Part shown: in pieces, positions 1 to 12,236 of the stretch
Layout: each line of letters opens with the position of its first letter
Position numbering within the stretch: position 1 is the stretch's first letter
From: Symsagittifera roscoffensis
Taxonomy: Eukaryota; Xenacoelomorpha; Acoela; Convolutidae
Direction of reading: 5' to 3'
Assembly: GCF_963678635.1 (NCBI RefSeq)
Contig: NC_087071.1
Location: 44,193,095-44,257,094 of the forward strand
DNA length: 64,000 nt
The notes under the pieces: model-generated
What the model was told of the DNA's origin: nothing
The model's database searches: none
Seen by the model: only the letters and a program-made list of their open reading frames with translations
Made by a program: the position numbers and the translations under genes

Positions 1-124
1 GTTTATTGGCACACCTGCCGACCCTCTCCCTGGGTCCTTTTCTTTTGTTTCTCATTTGTATTCAATTCGGTAGATCATCTTATCCACTCCCTTTCGCTGT
101 CTCGTCGTTCGGTGCGTCGCTTCC

Positions 125-1462
125 TCAGTAACTGTTCTCTTTTGACCGACGGTTTTCGATAAGTTCGCTTGCTCCGTACCCGATGGTTCGCTCGCCTCGA
201 TAGTCTGATTTTCCGTTGTTAAGATTTTCCGTTGTCGTTGTTTCGCCGTCTCGTTTCTCGTTTGTCCGTTCGTTCTCGTCCTCTTCTTCGCTTTCTTCGT
301 CGCTGCTCTCTACTACCCGTCTTTTCTTTCGCTTGCGCTCCTCACTATCCGTCTGCGTCCGTTTCATTGTTTGTTTCCTTGTTTCATAGGCCCCCGATTT
401 TTCTTCAGTGCTTTTACTTATGGGGTCTTTCGTTTTAATTGGTCCCGGGGTTTTCGCGTCGTTCCCCCTTTCTACTCGGCTTTCACTAAGCAATGATCTC
501 TTTTTTATTTGCCTTGTATGTGGTAATAATTTTTCTATTTTTGAAGATAAACGCTTATAACTCCTTGGGTCCTTCGGGTCCGTTCCCCCGCCACGTTCTT
601 AGACCACTGAAGGGCTCATCTTGTGGCGCTTTAACCACTCTGGTGCCTTAGGGTGTGTGAGTTCCACCTCGCTTCAGCTAGTTCGTGCTCCTCCAACACT
701 CTTGGAGATGTGCAATTTTGTAGTGCATACGCTAGATCGCTTCGTTTCTCCCAATCTAGATTTAACTCCACTTTGGGGAGAGTGCTTGCTCCATCTAAAA
801 ACTGTAATTTGTGGTTAAATACATTCTTCCAAGTGAGGTTTTTAAGCGCTGGTTTTTCCGTTAGGTTCCGGAAGGCGGTATTAACTTCTCTTCCGTGATA
901 AGCCTCAAATGGCATCAGTTTAGTCTTAGAATGTGGCACGACTCTACAGTATTGAGTTTTTTCGAAGAATTTTTTTTTGGAACGATTTTTTCTGGTGGGA
1001 TAATTTCTATATCTGAATCTGAACTTAGGCCTATCGGTTGCTTTTGAACTTTTTTTAGCACGACATTTAAATTATTATTGCCGGATTGTGTGGAAATATT
1101 TTTAATTGTAGAAGATGGTTTAGGGTCAATTTTCTCTATGGAATTAGCGGTTGACATACTTTTGCTAGTTTTGTAGTTTTCTTTTGACGCGTGACTGGAT
1201 TTAACGAATTGAGAACAACGTCTGATTTGCTTGCTTCGTTATTTGCATGACATTTATACTTTTGAAGATAAACGCTTTTACCTCTCTTGTATGATATTGC
1301 TTTCCTATATACCTCCTCTGGTGGCTTGGTAGATTGGGAAAGTTCTCTTTGACAGTCGGATTCGCGCATATCCATGACAAAAAAAACCTCGAATATTTTC
1401 GGCCGCGTTGGCGAAATTACACCTACCGGCTGAAGCGCGTAATTCCGCATCGTAGGTAACAC
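125..1462 (-). mobile_element. LTR-retroelement pol tail (fossil)
   Basis: The minus strand between 631 and 939 encodes a peptide containing HSKTKLMPFEAYHGR followed by NLTEKPALKNLTWKN. This resembles the stretch that follows the catalytic core in Ty3/retrovirus-type integrases, where a His-Ser-x-Thr and a Pro-Phe-Glu...Gly-Arg pattern is typical. The flanking minus-strand reading (915-1462 and 125-493) is rich in Lys, Glu and Ser, with a basic KRKKRR cluster and an acidic run, as often seen in the variable C-terminal tails of such polyproteins. No reverse transcriptase, protease or LTR is visible nearby, and the assembly gap follows directly. It is broken and unrelated in sequence to the giant elements further right. 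Family assignment rests on the integrase-tail resemblance only. Confidence 0.45.
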
Positions 1463-1484
1463 TCTTGGGTACCTCTCCGTTTTT

Positions 1485-1684
1485 NNNNNNNNNNNNNNNN
1501 NNNNNNNNNNNNNNNNNNNNNNNNNNNNNNNNNNNNNNNNNNNNNNNNNNNNNNNNNNNNNNNNNNNNNNNNNNNNNNNNNNNNNNNNNNNNNNNNNNNN
1601 NNNNNNNNNNNNNNNNNNNNNNNNNNNNNNNNNNNNNNNNNNNNNNNNNNNNNNNNNNNNNNNNNNNNNNNNNNNNNNNNNNNN
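1485..1684. other. Assembly gap (200 N)
   Basis: Exactly 200 undetermined bases. The round length suggests a gap of unknown or nominal size. The palindromic repeat cluster begins directly on its right side, so the repeat may have caused the assembly break. Confidence 0.99.
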
Positions 1685-2160
1685 AAGTAGATTCCACTAA
1701 CAAAACTTCAGTGGATTCCGCGTAAAAATACCTGTAATGTAAATTTTGTCGAAACATTTGTTTTGTTGCGGATTCCGCAACAAGCAAATATAGCTAGTTG
1801 TTCTGAATTCCGCAACTGTAAGTGGATTCGGCAAAATCAAGCGGATACCAATTACAAATTGCGGATTACACTTACAAATTGCGGATTCCACTTACAATTT
1901 GCGGATTCCGCAACAGCTCAATGTAACTATACACATATCTTGTTATTTGTTTGTGGATTCCACAAATTGTTCTGGGTTTCGCAAATACAGTTGCGGATTC
2001 CAGATTCCGTAAATTGGCCTATTTTTGGAGCGATTTTCAGCGGTACAAAATTTTAAGTATTCGTTTGTCGAATCCAAAACAGCAAAAGAAAAGTAGCAAT
2101 GTTGCGGATTCCGCAACAAATCTGATTTTGGCCTGTTGCGGAATCAGTTTACAATGCACA
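1685..2160. repeat. Cluster of palindromic GCGGATTCCGC repeats
   Basis: A degenerate array of a short motif around GGATTCC. Perfect odd-length palindromes TTGCGGATTCCGCAA occur at about 1766-1780, 1899-1913 and 2102-2116, each extended by further matching bases in two of the three cases. Imperfect copies such as GTGGATTCCAC, GCGGATTACAC and TTGCGGAATCAG lie between them, spaced roughly 20-40 bases apart. Every full copy can fold into a small hairpin with a single central base. No reading frame is convincing across it. It could be a minisatellite, a binding-site array or a foldback-type mobile element edge; the gap hides its left limit. Confidence 0.7.
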
Positions 2161-4989
2161 GAATGCACAGTTTGGCCTCGTAATGTTAAGTTTTGCTCCA
2201 AGCACGATTGAAAGAGCTTCATCTTGAAATATCACTCGAAACAGTCCGATGATTATTTCTGGTACTTTATTTTTCTTGGAAAACAAAAAAAGAAAAAACT
2301 AAAACACACCCAAATACAAAGTCATCCTCATTTTCAATAGTTAGAACACAGAGTCTAAATTGAACGAATTGCCACTTTTGAGCTATGACTGGATGTTTTT
2401 TCTTATTGAAGCTTGAACTAAAGAATTAAAAAATCTAAAATAGCTCCTTTAAAAACTTTTCTCTAGTTCTTAAAGATGTCTGGCAAAGTCAAACTAAGTC
2501 TAAGACGTATATCATTTGGCTGAAAAAGATGAAAAAAAATCATAGCCAAGCACCTCAACCCCCTGATGGTCCATTCTTAATGTTAGATTTTGAGTCTAAA
2601 ATATCAGCTATTGTTCAATATTGGTGCAATTCTGAAACCATAGGTCTTTTTTAAAATTTAAAAGTTGCAATAACATTTGATGACATTTTTTAGCCGCTTT
2701 GTGGCACACAAACTCGATCGCGAGTTTGAATGGAAGGGCGAGAAATGATTTCGACGGTAGGATTGTGTCGGTTGGTGGCATTAAAACAGTTTGTTTTGTG
2801 AATTTATTTCTTTATTTGTTTTTTTTGTAAAAGCTGATGATTTTTCTTCTGGCAGATTTTGACCTACAGCAGTAAATATTATCGTCACTTTGTATAGATG
2901 GATAGATTTAATCTGAAGCCTAAATTTCTCATAATTGGTGAGTGTGAAAAGTTCACCTGGCTTTTTTTTAATGCCGCAACTTTTTTCACTTTGTCCAATT
3001 CCAGCAGTTCTACTGCAGTTTCCGACACCCCCTATAAACAACCATTTTTGAGTGTAATCCTTGATTTTACGAATTTCAATAATATGATCATATGGATCAT
3101 ATGGATAATATGATTAATTAGACATTGTACCACATTAAAATACCCCCTACCTTTAAAGCTGTTTCGACAAAAATAAAAAGAGTGTGGTAATTTGTTGAAA
3201 CAACTTTTTATAATATTTTGCTGCCTCCAACAATCATTTGATTATTTATGAGTTATTTTTTATTTTGTAACTGTTTCAGTTTTATTAATTTCGTCACAGA
3301 GGGCAGAATGTGTCGTGAGTTGTGGTAAGAAATGGTTTTTTCCCAATAAGGTACCAACTATAAAATTGAAAAAAAAAAATTTGTTTCGCTCAAAACAATT
3401 CAGTTTAATGTGAAAAACTGTATGCGTAGAGTTCCTAATACGTTTCTAATTGACTAAAAACAAAATGCAGCAAAAAAAATTCGATAGCCGACACATTCTG
3501 TTATGGTCGCTCAGCAGCCTACAAACTTACTTATAAAGCTTCTCCTAGATCTAGTTTGAAGTAAGTTTCCCGCAAACTCTGGAACCAGTTCTAAAATTGT
3601 ATTTATGGTCCAATTATTTTTATGATGGATTATCACTATAAAATATTTATAACTAACCAATCATTTTTCATATCTACTAACATTTACACCTATTTGTAGG
3701 TGCTGAAATTACTTGTAGTTTCAGCGCCAGAACAAATTATATAAAACTTAAAATACAGTTGTTCTCCTTCTGGCAAATAACTCGCATAAACCAGTATTCA
3801 CTAGATCTATTGAGACTAAGAGATATAAGAGTAAGGTTAAGATTGGTATTAGATTTAGAAGTTGCACGAATCTATCTGGCCGAAAAAAAGATAGTACGAC
3901 GGAAACCGGAACAAACCTTCGTATTTAAAACACTTTATGCAGTAAAGTTGAATTTTCATTTAGTAATCCTTCAACAACCTTATTGGTACTAAACCTACTA
4001 TCTATACATTAACGACCGATAAAAAGAACACAAGTCGTTCCCCCCAAAATCTGCACTAAAACAAAACTTTTTACTAAATAATTTATGAAATAGAAAATAC
4101 AAAAATTAATTAGTACAAAAGTCACTGTTAGTTTCATAAATTAAATAAATTTTCTAATCCCAGCTTCATCACCTACCTAATAACAGCAACAATTCGAGAA
4201 ACTAATTTCATTGAAACCTTAACTTTTAAATTTTCTTCATCTCAAACTGTTAAATTAAACCTAAAGTTCGATTATTTTGTTGTTGATCATCAAGGCTTTC
4301 CTTGGATCAAACAGAACAATTTTTTTCTCCCCTTCCCATAAATTTGTGAACGATTTTGTGAACAATTTTAAAAGTGTCTAACAACCTCAAACGTCAATTC
4401 ACTACGCTTATCAAGGACCCAGGACTAATAGAAAAACTGAAAAAACTAACCATTTAAATTAGGCTAATCAGTGAAGAACTTCGGTTACTCATCCTTCCTC
4501 TTAGATGACCCAGGCTAAAACATTTAACAAATTAGTCATTCATAAAATAATATCTAACGATCTACTTGTGTTCTAATTATACCTGAAGCTTGTGTATTGA
4601 TTTACTATTCTCCAAACCTCGAGCACAAATCACAACCCCTAGGTAAGATAAAATAGATTAAAACTTATTTTCAAGATAAATAAATCATTCTCACGAATTG
4701 ATATACTCTCACTCCAACCCGTCAACCTCGACAACCTATGCCCCATGTTAAGATAACCGCACAAAAACCGTAGGGACTAACAGTTTAGAAAATTAAAATT
4801 TCTGACCCCTAAATATTGCATCCATCATCCTAAACCTTATGTCAAGAGATAATCTAGATATTAAACAAACAATCGTATTACATAATTGTTTATTACAAAA
4901 ATACAAAAATACGACCTTGTAATCACACCACACAGACAAACAATAGGTCATATTAGATCAAAAAAACAAACAAAAAAAAGACAATTGTA
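2161..4989. other. AT-rich stretch without recognisable gene
   Basis: About 2.8 kb with no coding region I can support on either strand; the open stretches are short and low in complexity. Minor structures include a tandem GATCATATG doublet near 3085-3110 and an imperfect hairpin at 3699-3728 (GGTGCTGAAAT paired with GTTTCAGCGCC). A TATATAAAA-like string lies near 3738. The right part may be the upstream region or LTR of the plus-strand gag fossil that follows, but no matching second LTR is visible. Confidence 0.6.
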
Positions 4990-7740
4990 ACAAAACAAAA
5001 TGAAACTATAAAAAGACGATTTTCAAAACGAAGAAACGCAGTCTCTGAATCAGAAACAAACACAATACAGGAACTTCAAGATTTAAAAGACCCGATAGAC
5101 GACCAAATCCACTTTTCCGACTGAGAAGTCACAACACCATCATCAATAAAAGGAAAACGCAATATAAAAAAACATATATCAACAAACCAATACTTCTATA
5201 TAATTGGAATTAACCAATAAAACATATTGATTGTTACACACTAACAGATTTACAATATAAAACTTGTTCGAGCAAAAAGAAAATTTCGACGATAACTCCA
5301 ATTTTTCATAAAGCCGCAAAACGATCCCGCCCGAGGACAAGTACAATTTTGTTACAACCTAATTTTAAATCTATTCGAAAAGGAAATAGCACATGTAAAC
5401 AAGAATTTCCTGAAGTAAAACTAAAACGACAAATCCTTGACCTTTATCTCAAAGATATATGTAATATCACATCATATTATGGTATATTTACAATCGAAAA
5501 TGCATCACCAAAACGAAATCACATAAAGCATCAATACAAACAGACGATATAGATATAGAATTCTCAAAAAGTTTTATAGATTATATAAAAATATACAACA
5601 CCAAATTCACAAAGAGCAAATTCAATATTCAGAAACGATGTAATTTCAATCATCTATAGCTATCTACTCATAAAAGAATTAAGAGAAACACAAGGTGACT
5701 CACCAATTCAACCATCTCGACATACAGCTGTAAGACAAAAAAAATGTATTTTCTGAAAATTTTTAAATACATTCCGTGAAAACCTCACTAGTAATGAAAT
5801 ATCACAAAATGTTAAACACGATCTACAAAAGAAACTAGCATGGTTCATAGTTGATTATTTTGTTCAAAACATTGATCTCATATCACTAGCAGGAAAAAGT
5901 TTTCGACCACAAAATTCAGATGATGAAACTCTAATGGCAAATGAAATAGATTATGTTTGGGAACCTGAATGGTCTCATCCATTAATTAATAATATACCAA
6001 CTGATAAATTAAGTCAAGCAAATACCACAGTTTCCATCATTAGAGATTATATTAGGATAACTCCACTTACTATTGATGCAACACCTTTAAACTACAATTC
6101 ATTATTCACTGACAGAACAAGAAAAAATAGTTTATATTCTGCATTTATTAACAAACAACAAAATTTAAACGGAAAAAAAACCTTACTCAACAAAATATTC
6201 AAACTCCGTCACATGTTATAAATACAGAAAAAAATGAAACAATGCCAACAACAACGCAACAAAGCATGTCCCCTATTCACCCTTTATTTCCAACTCCAAG
6301 AAATAAAGACGCAGCATTTCCACAAACAACTATACAATCCAAAGTAAAACCTTCTGTTATTACAAAATATTCACAAATGAACTATCAAACATTTAGACCA
6401 GTAACGACATCAAGACAAACAAAAAAGCAAAAGGCGTCAATTAGAAAAAACTTCTCAGATCATAACTATAATTTTTTTGCAAAATCCGAAACAAAAAAAC
6501 CCCAATATGAATAGTCAAAATCAATAACAATCGCAAAATCAAAATGTACCACAAAAAACTTCTCAATCAGCAATTTTTAATGATCAACCGCGAGCTACAC
6601 TAGACCGCAGCGCAAATTATTCTTTTTTTTCAACAACAAAAAACCCAACAAACAAACACCAGATTAGGAATCAACCACATTACTCAGAAGATGAAGAATA
6701 CTATCATCAAAATCAACAACGATTCAAAACAAATACAATATTTGGAACACCTATACTTTCTATCAACCAGATCTATTCAAACCATATACACGAAGCAAAC
6801 AAACACGACAAACAAGACATAACCAGACTAATTTTCAATCACAAAACACAGTAAATACACAAAATTACCAACCAACTCAAATGCAAAATGAAATCCCATA
6901 ACCCTATTATCTACAACAACACGAAATAACAAAACTCAACCTACAAATTTTTATCAAGTAACAAATGCCGCAAAATCACTACAAATGACTATGAATGCAT
7001 ACCTTTTGGGTGGATCATCTATATCTTCAAATAAGGCCTTGATGGCATTCACAGGAACAGATCCTGAATACTCAGGAGAAGTTTATTTAAATGCAGTCAT
7101 AGCTAATTTGATTTTAAATACAGGACTTGAACCAGTACATACACAACTTCATCAAAGTTGGATACAAAGAGGCACAGCTCTAATGAAAAAAAAAATAAAA
7201 CAGCTGGCAGTAAGAATAGAAACACTAGTCCGAAAAGCATATTCACTTAATACTCATGATAATAAAAACACAAAAACGACAGAAACTTTAATGATGACTC
7301 TAACACCACTATTACGAAAAATAGCGATAAAAACAAGAGCAATACATCCATCTTCAAATCAGATATAGCAGATATAGTCTTCAGAAAACTAGTAGATAAA
7401 CTAGAACACTATGAGTCACTATGACACTGGAAGAAACAGAAAATTTTAAATTACAATATGTAAACAACACCCAAACTACTACTTCACAAATAAATAACAT
7501 TCATGACTCTGACACTGAATTAGCTGAAAAACCACTCAAATATAAAATATCTACGAGAAAAACCCAAATTTTAAAAGCAAATTATCATTTAAGTATGTTA
7601 AGCACGATCAACCAAAGATACTAGCATGGTTCTTACCTGATTTTTTTCTCATATTACTAGCAAGAAAAAATTTTCGACCACAAAATAAGCAAAAGGCGTC
7701 AAATAGAAAAAAACTTCTCAGATCATAACTTTAATAGTCG
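4990..7740 (+). mobile_element. AT-rich LTR-element gag fossil
   Basis: Several plus-strand segments read as one kind of protein: 5040-5190 (RRFSKRRNAVSESETN), 5700-6220 (NEIDYVWEPEWSHPLINN), 6242-6514 and 6985-7368. The last holds LMAFTGTDPEYSGEVYLNAV, and further on TALMKKKIKQLAVRIETLVR, a helical pattern like the capsid region of LTR-element Gag proteins. 7421-7624 continues in the same style. No protease or polymerase is visible. The end (about 7619-7735) repeats short parts of the upstream gag sequence, so the copy is rearranged. It is clearly broken in many places and strongly A-rich, unlike the giant elements to its right. Assignment as Gag is by pattern only. Confidence 0.55.
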
Positions 7741-8256
7741 AATGTATCCAGTTATATTGGGCCAAAACATAAGTATACGGTAATTAAATCTTTAGCATCC
7801 CATTTCTTAACCTGAAAAGTTTTATCAGAAATTAGAAAATACTTATCGGGATGCCAATTTGTTGACAATGGGGACCGATGGTTTAGCAGACTAATGTTTT
7901 AGCATAAAAAGTGAAAGGTGAGTCTTATAGCCAAATGCTGCTTTTAAGCTGCGGCGACATCAACCAAAATCAGGTCCAATTGTACAATTTAATGACATAT
8001 CGCAGAGACTAAACTATTATAAAAACAACATAAAAATTCTACACCTAATCTGTAGGAGTTTAAGCAAAAAAACAATCAAACCTAAAAAAAAACATTAAAA
8101 ACATCTAGATTAAACACAATTTATGGGTTCTCTGAGACATGGTTTTATGACTTTAATGATAACAACTTGAAGACACTAGTGTGCCAGTCGGTCATGTTTG
8201 GAAGTTTGACTTTGAGCTGAACGTTTAATCTTGATTTTGGGGAGAAAAGTAATTTT
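7741..8256. other. Unassigned stretch with a 75-base repeat at its end
   Basis: Nothing recognisable in 7741-8179. The last part, about 8180-8256, is repeated at about 16476-16551 with a few substitutions. On the minus strand both copies read FSPKSR followed by QLKVKLPNMTDWH, so the repeat is probably a coding remnant. It sits next to the LINE fragment here but about 0.8 kb from the corresponding LINE fragment in the second location. Confidence 0.5.
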
Positions 8257-8467
8257 GTAACGTCTGCATACCAGTTCTGAGTTCAGCTTTTATCGCTGAC
8301 TAGTTTTTTTAAAGATAAAGTGGCTAGCCCGTACATCGCCATTGATAAGGGGTCTCCTTGTGTGGTTCCTTCTCTAGATAGAATAACTCTTTTAGTTACG
8401 AAGATTTTGGATGGATTAGTGTATGAGTGCTTTATACTGGGTAGTATAGAAGGGAATATGCTTGCAA
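8257..8467 (-). mobile_element. LINE reverse-transcriptase fragment
   Basis: The minus strand reads NPSKIFVTKRVILSREGTT followed by QGDPLSMAMYGLATLSL. The QGDPLSMxMY signature corresponds to the conserved block before the catalytic YADD box in non-LTR retrotransposon reverse transcriptases. The fragment is truncated on both sides: the catalytic YADD box is not present, and the upstream end is cut precisely by the LTR of element E3 at 8468. A second copy with the same LTR junction is at 17302-17549. The LINE clade cannot be fixed from about 60 residues. Confidence 0.75.
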
Positions 8468-10037
8468 TGTTTTTTAACATTCGCCCGGAAGTACATACCG
8501 ACGAAAATAAAGCTAAGTTCTAAAACGACTGGCTAGCGTCTAAACACCGCTCTACATGCTTTTCACCGTCTCTGCCAAAGCCAGTTCTTTTGGTGGTCTT
8601 TCTAACATCGGGTCGACAAAAAACGTTACTATTTCCGGCTTCGATCAGAACGCTCTTATTAACTTAATTATATGTAAAAATAGTGAGCTCATGGCTGGGT
8701 CTCAGTATCCCCAGACCACGAGGTCACTCCTAAAAACAGGGCTACTACTTATTTCTTATATTACTATTGTTTTTGTTCAGTAGATAAAAATCATCTCTAT
8801 CGAAGATGTATCAACACTTTCCCCTAACTACTAGCTTCTCATGATCTGAAAATGAATTTAGATGTTAATTGAGTTCAACTCAGGACATCTCCAGGAAGCT
8901 AGAAATTTATACAATACAGTTTGAGTTCTCCTCCCGAGACCCCTCCGGATTCTGAAATCCGGGGAAATAACGTCCTTTTTTCTTTCAGGAAGGCTGGACA
9001 CGCCGTCCCAACACCCTTACTTGTTCTCGGGATTCGCATTGTAACGGTTGTAGCGGCACAATCGTTACAACTCGGAATAGTCTTCGTAAAATTTTCTTCA
9101 ATCTCGATCACAATTCAGTTGGTGCGAAACTTCGACGTTGTCACGTGTCTTCCTTTTTGAACGATTTTTCAAAAATTAACATGAAAGTCCAAATTGACCC
9201 TTCCGTGTTCGTCAAAATGAACGATTAGGACCTCTAATTCGTTAAAACCGTTAAACTTCCCACTCCGATGTCACAATAAAATTTCAAATTCTGACTCTGC
9301 ATTTTCTTACATTCTGTCATATACTCCGCGGACAGACCGGTCAAGGTCCTCATTGAGTCTCGTAGTCTTTATCAAAATGGCTCAGTGCCATCGAACTGAA
9401 ATTACAAAATGCATGAAATCACTTCCATCTACGTCATATCGACTCACTGCAAAAAACAAATGGCATCATACTACACTATTATAGCCTTCCAAACTCTTTC
9501 ACTACTCTGCACTTTCGAGGATATGACTCAGGATAAAACATTTTTTCTGACTTCTTATGTCTATGTCCCCACCTTTTCGTCCTAGATTTAAAAAGTGTTG
9601 GGACGCAGGACAGTCCTGCCAACCAACAAACTAAAATTATCCTGCTATGCTTCTTCCCTTCAGAAATTTAGTTGTGATTGCTCCTGAATATTAAAATTAA
9701 GGAACTCGGTGGTTAGAAGGAACAATGAAGTTATCTCCTTCTTCAAGAGAGTACCCAAGCGTTTCATATCGCCACAAAATTATCAGTCGTCTTATATGAT
9801 TAAAAATAATCATGCAGGTTGGAATATTCAATATACTCTCCACTCAAGCCTTTCTAAATAAAAATTAAGTGTCTCTAAAGCCACTAACTAAAATCACAAT
9901 GCAAATTTTTAAATGCAACAAATTCTTTTAATCTTCAAAATTCAATTATATGTTTTCTCTTCAGTTTCAATTGCAAACTTAGTTGCTTTGTCTCTCATTT
10001 GAGTTTTTCTCACACAAAACAATTCTGAGTTATAACA
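8468..10037 (-). mobile_element. LTR of element E3 (3' LTR)
   Basis: About 1.57 kb starting TGTTTTTTAACATTCGCCC and ending CTGAGTTATAACA, i.e. TG...CA with TGTT/AACA terminal inverted repeats. It is collinear with 17550-19034 (about 95% by eye over the left quarter) and more distantly with 38352-39905 and 63226-64000. On the minus strand a purine-rich tract directly precedes it, as expected for a 3' LTR. Left flank is a LINE fragment. A hairpin with covarying stem lies at 9039-9070. Confidence 0.75.
9039..9070. other. LTR hairpin (E3 version)
   Basis: Arms of 13 bases, TTGTAACGGTTGT and ACAATCGTTACAA, separated by AGCGGC, with one non-Watson-Crick pair. The same position in the other LTRs holds a hairpin with altered bases on both arms (18122-18153, 38848-38879, 63798-63829). 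Confidence 0.6.
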
Positions 10038-11029
10038 TCTTCTCCTTCGTCGCATCTTTGTTTCTTTGTTCACTCTTTGTTTTCGTCGTTTAGAAGTTCT
10101 AAAACTACTAAATTCTTCTAATTTTTCTTCTTTTTGCATCTTGTTTTTCGGCTGTTTGTCAAGGTTCCGTCTCCTCATCCAGCGACATTGACTACACACT
10201 TTCAGTCTCAGTGTCTTGCAACACGTTCTGCTCTTCTACTCTTTGTTTGCAACAAGGTAGAGCGTTAGTATCCCTGTTTCGGCAGAAGCTGTTGTGGAGG
10301 CACAACGTCACGTTTCTCTCCAAGTCTTGCTTCAACCTTTCCTCTCTTTCTCTCCCGTCATATTCATTTGTTTTGAACGTCCTCTTCACTGCGGTGGTTA
10401 CTGCATTCCGATGAGTTACAAAAGCTCGCTTGAAAGCTCCTGCCCCAATGTCCAGCTGATACGCACTGTACACTCTGCTGTGTTTCGACATATGCTTCTT
10501 GGCATACTCGTACAACCATGCAGTCATGTTGGCTCTGAACCATGGCATCAGTCATCTTCTGGCCCATATCTTTTTCGTCGTCTTCTGACCCATATCTTTT
10601 CACTTCCATCGGAATGTTCAGGATTTTGCACGTTGTCTCAAAAAGATCTAAAACTTTTAGACAATCCAATTCCTGCAACTGCTAGAGGCGTTTCGCAGGC
10701 GTTTCTTGTCGATTGTTTTCTTTCACATGATCTTCCAGCCATCGTATCACCATCATAACTCCCACTATCACTATCGGAATGGGCTGTGATCAATCTGGTA
10801 AACCCATGGAGAGCAGCTCTCCACAGTTCCAGATCAACACCAGATTAGTACGCCCGGGATACCACCATGTTTGTTGCAAGCAATGGCAGGGGAACTCATC
10901 ATGTGTCAACATGATGCTCCTCCAATTACTCTTTCCCGACGCTTCCAGTAGTGGTTCTACTTCCATCATCACTCGGTGGACTTCATCATTCTCATCTACT
11001 GCATTGTAATCTGTGACTGTTGACCCTTT
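10038..11029 (-). mobile_element. Element E3: 3'-end accessory fragment
   Basis: Minus-strand coding remnant of the last accessory protein of the giant element, matching the C-terminal third of the 40017-42791 protein. Recognisable pieces include MVEVEPLLEASGK-like, IMLTHDEF, ELLSMGLPD, RANMTAWLYEYAKKHMSKH and DIGAGAFKRA. The tract 10038-10048 (TCTTCTCCTTC on the plus strand) is the polypurine tract next to the LTR. Nucleotide similarity is about 94% to E2 and lower to E1. At about 11029 the match ends abruptly, and a divergent relative in the opposite orientation begins. Heavily decayed fossil. Confidence 0.75.
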
Positions 11030-12224
11030 CAGGTATCTGGACCTTGAGGACCCGCAGACAGGAGCTAGTAGAGGTCTTGGGACTTAAGAATCTATCGCAT
11101 GAAGACTTGAGCCCTCACTACTGTGTGGAGTGGCTAAAAGCGCATGAAGCGCACTTCTCTCGAGACAAGACCCTGGAGACCGCGGACTTGACTGGAATCC
11201 CCAGGAGGTCAATCATGGGGCCAGTCAACTACAGGCCTCTCAAGGAGCTGGGGAAACCAGGCCTCATAGTGAAACCGCCAAAACATAGAACGAGCATAGC
11301 CAGGATCAGAGTGGCGATTCCTGCGCAGTTGAGGGCGGTAGAGAAGCTTCTAGAGCAGAAGAGTATGGGGCTTCCCGATACTGCCTACATGTTTCCGAAA
11401 CTGACAGAAGACCCAAGGTACGGGAGATCTCGTGGGACCTCGCAGTTGGCCAAAACTCTGGCAGTTTACGATCACTCGGATCCTGGAGCAGCGACAGCTA
11501 TCATCGTGGCGGGATCTGATTTCGATGAAACGTAGAAGAGTTGGTAGCCTCTCGACTGGGATCGAAAACGAAGGTGGTATTTGCATCATCACCAAGCTAC
11601 GCAGGCATGCCGCCGGCTCTGCAGTTTGTGTATGCGATGCTAATTCTGTTAGCGGAAGGCACCGGGTGGCGAATGCTGATGGCAGCCCCATATCGTGACC
11701 TTGAGCCGGGAAACTTAAGACTTCTGAGGTCGGAAGTGGTGGCGGCTTAGGCAATTGTGTCTCTTGCTCTAAGGGGTTTCTATGAGCTAGCGTATATACT
11801 GATTGTGCTGGACGAGGTACTCTGTCTTGAGATATCAAATCTGGCCAGGCAGCTGAAATTTATCTCGGAGGTAGGGGATGATCATCCTGTAATCAGCCAT
11901 TTGACGGCCAGTCTGTGGCTCCAGAGCATAACAGGCTCTACCAGCAGTGCTAGAGGGCCCATCAACGATCGGAAGAAGCAACTGGAGTCAATGGGGTATC
12001 GTTTGACTCAAGAGAGAGGAATATGGCCGTTCCTGACACCAAGGTTAGAAAACGTGACAGACAAGGCGAGGGAAAGCTCACCTCTCCTGATTAAACAGAT
12101 GTGGAAGCTCGAGATCTCGAAGACGAGGGATATGATGGTGGGGACGTTCGTTACGTCAGCGAATGAGGTAACTATTGTCGGCTTCTGGAGTGAACATGCT
12201 AAGGGTGAACTAAGGACCAGGTAG
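11030..12224 (+). pseudogene. E4: SGNH-like module 2 homologue
   Basis: Plus-strand coding remnant matching the second SGNH-like part of E1 (about 45.5-46.7 kb). Seen in order: MGPVNYRPL (E1: MGPVNARPL), AIIVAGSDF (block-I-like, compare IMVVANSEF in E1), FASSPSYA and FVYAMLILLAEG (E1: FALSPGYA, FVYAIVALLSEG), LIVLDEVLCLEISNLARQL (E1: MLVLDEVLGLELSNFSRQL), and VGDDHPVI (E1: DDDHRVI). The Gly-Ser in the first block and the Asp-Asp-His in the last are both present, which supports the idea that this module derives from an SGNH-fold enzyme. Decayed. Confidence 0.6.
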
Positions 12225-12236
12225 ACATACGAAATC

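Noticed and set aside
2781-3113. Overlapping open stretches on both strands as a small gene
   Set aside because: Low complexity, no recognisable motif and no conserved copy elsewhere in the window.
3738-3747. TATA-like string as promoter of the A-rich gag fossil
   Set aside because: No matching LTR pair, initiation motif or primer site was found to anchor it.
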